The notes under the pieces: generated by a model
What the model was told of the DNA's origin: nothing
Database searches by the model: none
What the model saw: only the letters and a program-made list of their open reading frames with translations
Assembly: GCA_027027675.1 (NCBI GenBank)
Contig: JALVKT010000184.1
Span: 1-7,188 of the forward strand
Direction: 5' to 3'
DNA: 7,188 nucleotides
From: Thermofilaceae archaeon
GTDB taxonomy: Archaea > Thermoproteota > Thermoprotei > Thermofilales > Thermofilaceae
Made by a program: the position numbers and the translations under genes
Shown here: piece after piece, positions 5,791 to 7,188 of the stretch
How positions within the stretch are numbered: the first letter of the stretch is position 1
Layout of the letters: the number at the start of each line of letters is the position of its first letter

Positions 5791-6796
5791 TCCCATCACC
5801 TACACCCTTAACGTTGTCATATAGGTGGCAGGCCACCCAGTGGCCCGGCGCAACCTCCTTCATCGCGGGCTTCTCCCTCTTACAGATCGGCATGGCCTTG
5901 TCGCAGCGGGGGTGGAAGCGGCAGCCAGGCGGCGGGTATATCAGGTTGGGCACGAAGCCGGGTATCGGCTTGAGCACTACGTCCTTGCTGGCCGTTATCC
6001 TGGGCACGGCTGCGAGCAGGCCCTTCACGTAGGGGTGCATGGGGTTCTTGAAGAGCTCCTCGGTGGGCGCGAGCTCCACTATGTTTCCCGCGTACATCAC
6101 GGCTACGCGGTCGCACATCTCTGCTACGAGGCCCAGGTTGTGCGTCACCAGTATCAGGGTCAGGTTTCTCTCCTTCCTCAGCTTGGAGAGCAGGTCCATG
6201 ATCTGGGCCTGTATCGTGACGTCGACGGCCGTGGTGGGCTCGTCGGCTATGAGGAGCTCCGTCTCCCCGGAAAGCGCGGTTGCGATGACCACGCGCTGCT
6301 TCATGCCTCCGCTCAGCTCGTGGGGGTACGCCTTGGCCCGCTCCTCGGGCTCCGGCATCATCACGCTCTTGAAGAGCTGTATGACGCGGCCCCAGGCGTC
6401 CTTGAAGCTCTTCACGAGGCCGTGGTAGACCATTGGCTCGGCCACCTGGTAGCCGACCCTGTAGAGGGGGTCGAGGGCGGCGCTGGGCTCCTGGACTATG
6501 TAGGCTATCTTGTTGCCCCTTATCTTCCTCATCTCGCTCTCGGGGAGCTCGAGTAGGTTTACCCCGTTGAACCATATCTTGCCCTTCACTATCTCGCCGG
6601 GCGGGGGTATGAGGCGCAGCACGGAGCGCATCGTGACGGACTTTCCGCAGCCCGTCTCGCCGACGAGGCCTAGGCACTCGCCCCTGTAGACCTCTAGGTT
6701 TACGCCGTCTATCGCCTTTACCACTCCGGCGTAGGTGTAGAAGTTGACGTACAGGTCTTCGATCTTCAATATGACGTCTCGCTCCTTACCGCTCAC
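5783..6796 (-). CDS. dppD: Dipeptide/oligopeptide ABC transporter ATP-binding protein (DppD/OppD type)
   Basis: The first of the two cytoplasmic ATPases, 337 residues, normal for the family. ABC elements: Walker A GETGCGKS at 46-53, Q-loop VQEP with Gln102, signature LSGGMKQR at 161-168, Walker B LLIADEP at 181-187, H-loop His219 (VTHN). The C-terminal domain has YPPPGCRFHPRC and a final GHWVACHLY, with Cys292, 298, 305 and 323 in the same spacing as in DppF. The SGGMKQR form and the EPSAALDP stretch after the Q-loop are typical of D subunits, so DppD and DppF would make a heterodimer. The start is GTG 6796, overlapping the dppC stop by four bases (GTGA), with GGTGAGG at 6804-6798 just upstream. 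Residues 128-148 form a short insertion between Q-loop and signature helix. Third in order after the unseen upstream permease gene(s) and dppC. Confidence 0.93.
   Translation of the reverse strand: MSGKERDVILKIEDLYVNFYTYAGVVKAIDGVNLEVYRGECLGLVGETGCGKSVTMRSVLRLIPPPGEIVKGKIWFNGVNLLELPESEMRKIRGNKIAYIVQEPSAALDPLYRVGYQVAEPMVYHGLVKSFKDAWGRVIQLFKSVMMPEPEERAKAYPHELSGGMKQRVVIATALSGETELLIADEPTTAVDVTIQAQIMDLLSKLRKERNLTLILVTHNLGLVAEMCDRVAVMYAGNIVELAPTEELFKNPMHPYVKGLLAAVPRITASKDVVLKPIPGFVPNLIYPPPGCRFHPRCDKAMPICKREKPAMKEVAPGHWVACHLYDNVKGVGDGNE
5795..5801 (-). promoter_or_regulatory. Shine-Dalgarno site of dppF
   Basis: The minus strand reads AGGTGAT, fully complementary to the archaeal 16S rRNA 3' end (AUCACCU), four bases before ATG 5790. 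This decides the start against the in-frame GTG 5799 and ATG 5796, which lie inside the site. It sits within the last codons of dppD. Confidence 0.7.
5823..5846. repeat. Direct repeat copy 2 (24 bases) with internal perfect hairpin
   Basis: Identical to 4829-4852, 994 bases away. It encodes the GHWVACHLY motif near the end of DppD on the minus strand. The hairpin GGCCAC-CCA-GTGGCC is at 5831-5845. Confidence 0.8.
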
Positions 6797-7188
6797 TCCT
6801 CACCACCCTTCTTCTGGGACTCCTTCTTAAACTCGAGCTTCCTCCTGTACTTGGGGTCGAAGACGTCTCTGAGGCCGTCGCCGAGGAGGTTGAAGCCGAG
6901 CGCTATGAGGAAGAGTATGAAGCCGGGTATGAGCGAGTACCACCACTTCTCCGGCAGGTACTGTAGGCCGTCGTAGACAAGCCTGCCGAGCTCGGGTGTT
7001 GGGGGCTGCGCGCCGAGACCTATGAAGCTGAGGCCTGCGCCGAGCAGTATGACGCCCGCCATGTCGAGCGTCGCGAAGATTATGAGTGGCGTGAAGACGT
7101 GGGGTAGGATGTGCTTCACTATTATCCTTAGATCCCCCATACCCACGGCCTTCGCTGCCTCGACGAACTGGTTCTCCTTTATCGAGAG
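6793..7188 (-). CDS. dppC: Dipeptide/oligopeptide ABC transporter permease (DppC/OppC type), partial
   Basis: The C-terminal 131 residues of an integral membrane permease; the N-terminal part is beyond the right edge. The visible part opens with the EAA loop, EAAKAVGMGDLRIIVKHILP, the cytoplasmic coupling helix that contacts the ATPases. Two hydrophobic membrane segments follow: a LIIFATLDMAGVILLGAGL stretch leading into SFIGLGAQPPTPELG, a typical DppC/OppC sequence, and SLIPGFILFLIALGFNLLGDGLRD, the final helix with the family's NLLGDGLRD..DP ending. A short charged tail (KYRRKLEFKKESQKKGGEE) closes the protein. GTG 7146 is only an internal codon, not the start, because the EAA motif lies upstream of it in the same open frame. 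The four-base overlap with dppD shows a shared operon whose promoter is off the window. Confidence 0.93.
   Translation of the reverse strand, partial: LSIKENQFVEAAKAVGMGDLRIIVKHILPHVFTPLIIFATLDMAGVILLGAGLSFIGLGAQPPTPELGRLVYDGLQYLPEKWWYSLIPGFILFLIALGFNLLGDGLRDVFDPKYRRKLEFKKESQKKGGEE
6798..6804 (-). promoter_or_regulatory. Shine-Dalgarno site of dppD
   Basis: The minus strand reads GGTGAGG inside the last codons of dppC, one base before GTG 6796 (GGTGA core three bases from it). It supports the GTG start and translational coupling of dppC and dppD. The spacing is rather short. Confidence 0.5.

Noticed and set aside
5825..6677. Large open frames at 5825-6556 (+), 5880-6677 (-), 6039-6428 (+) and 5766-6032 (+)
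   Set aside because: All are shadows of dppD, which has complete ABC ATPase motifs; the alternative translations show none.
1..7188. tRNA, rRNA, CRISPR repeats, insertion sequences, toxin-antitoxin or defence genes
   Set aside because: No cloverleaf sequences, regularly spaced repeats, transposase motifs or terminal inverted repeats were seen; almost all sequence is accounted for by six clear genes and one hypothetical gene.

Overview
The window looks like a chromosomal segment of a hyperthermophilic archaeon, most likely Thermoproteota (Crenarchaeota; Thermofilum or Desulfurococcales-like). The evidence is a GC-rich sequence with AGG-dominated Arg codons and many ATA Ile codons, A/T-rich BRE/TATA boxes about 25 bases before start codons with almost no leader, GGTGA-type Shine-Dalgarno sites inside the operon, GTG and TTG starts, and almost no intergenic DNA. 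The genus is inference only.

Layout, left to right: (1) positions 1-1942, minus strand: a secreted family-5 peptide/oligosaccharide-binding protein, cut by the left edge after 647 residues. Its sequence blocks are in circularly permuted order relative to the usual family. (2) 1943-2111: a divergent promoter region with one TATA box per strand. (3) 2112-3497, plus strand: an exported protein with a C-terminal membrane anchor and propeller-like repeats. (4) 3494-4054, minus strand: an HD-domain phosphohydrolase resembling YfbR-type 5'-deoxynucleotidases. (5) 4055-4138: a second small divergent promoter region. (6) 4139-4822, plus strand: an unrecognised 227-residue protein. (7) 4819-7188, minus strand: the distal part of a peptide ABC-transporter operon, reading from the right edge as dppC (partial), dppD, dppF.

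The binding protein would capture peptides or short oligosaccharides outside the cell. The DppC-type permease (with a DppB partner presumably right of the window) would form the channel, and DppD/DppF would hydrolyse ATP to drive uptake. Binding-protein and ATPase genes lie on the same strand but are separated by three unrelated-looking genes, so they are not one transcription unit; that they form one system is inferred from proximity. The two convergent gene pairs meet in 4-base palindromes (TTAA and CTAG) where the two stop codons interlock, and the same-strand operon genes overlap by 4 and 8 bases. Only about 250 bases of the window are non-coding.

No RNA genes, CRISPR arrays, insertion sequences or other mobile elements were seen. 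The most interesting item is the apparent circular permutation of the binding protein.
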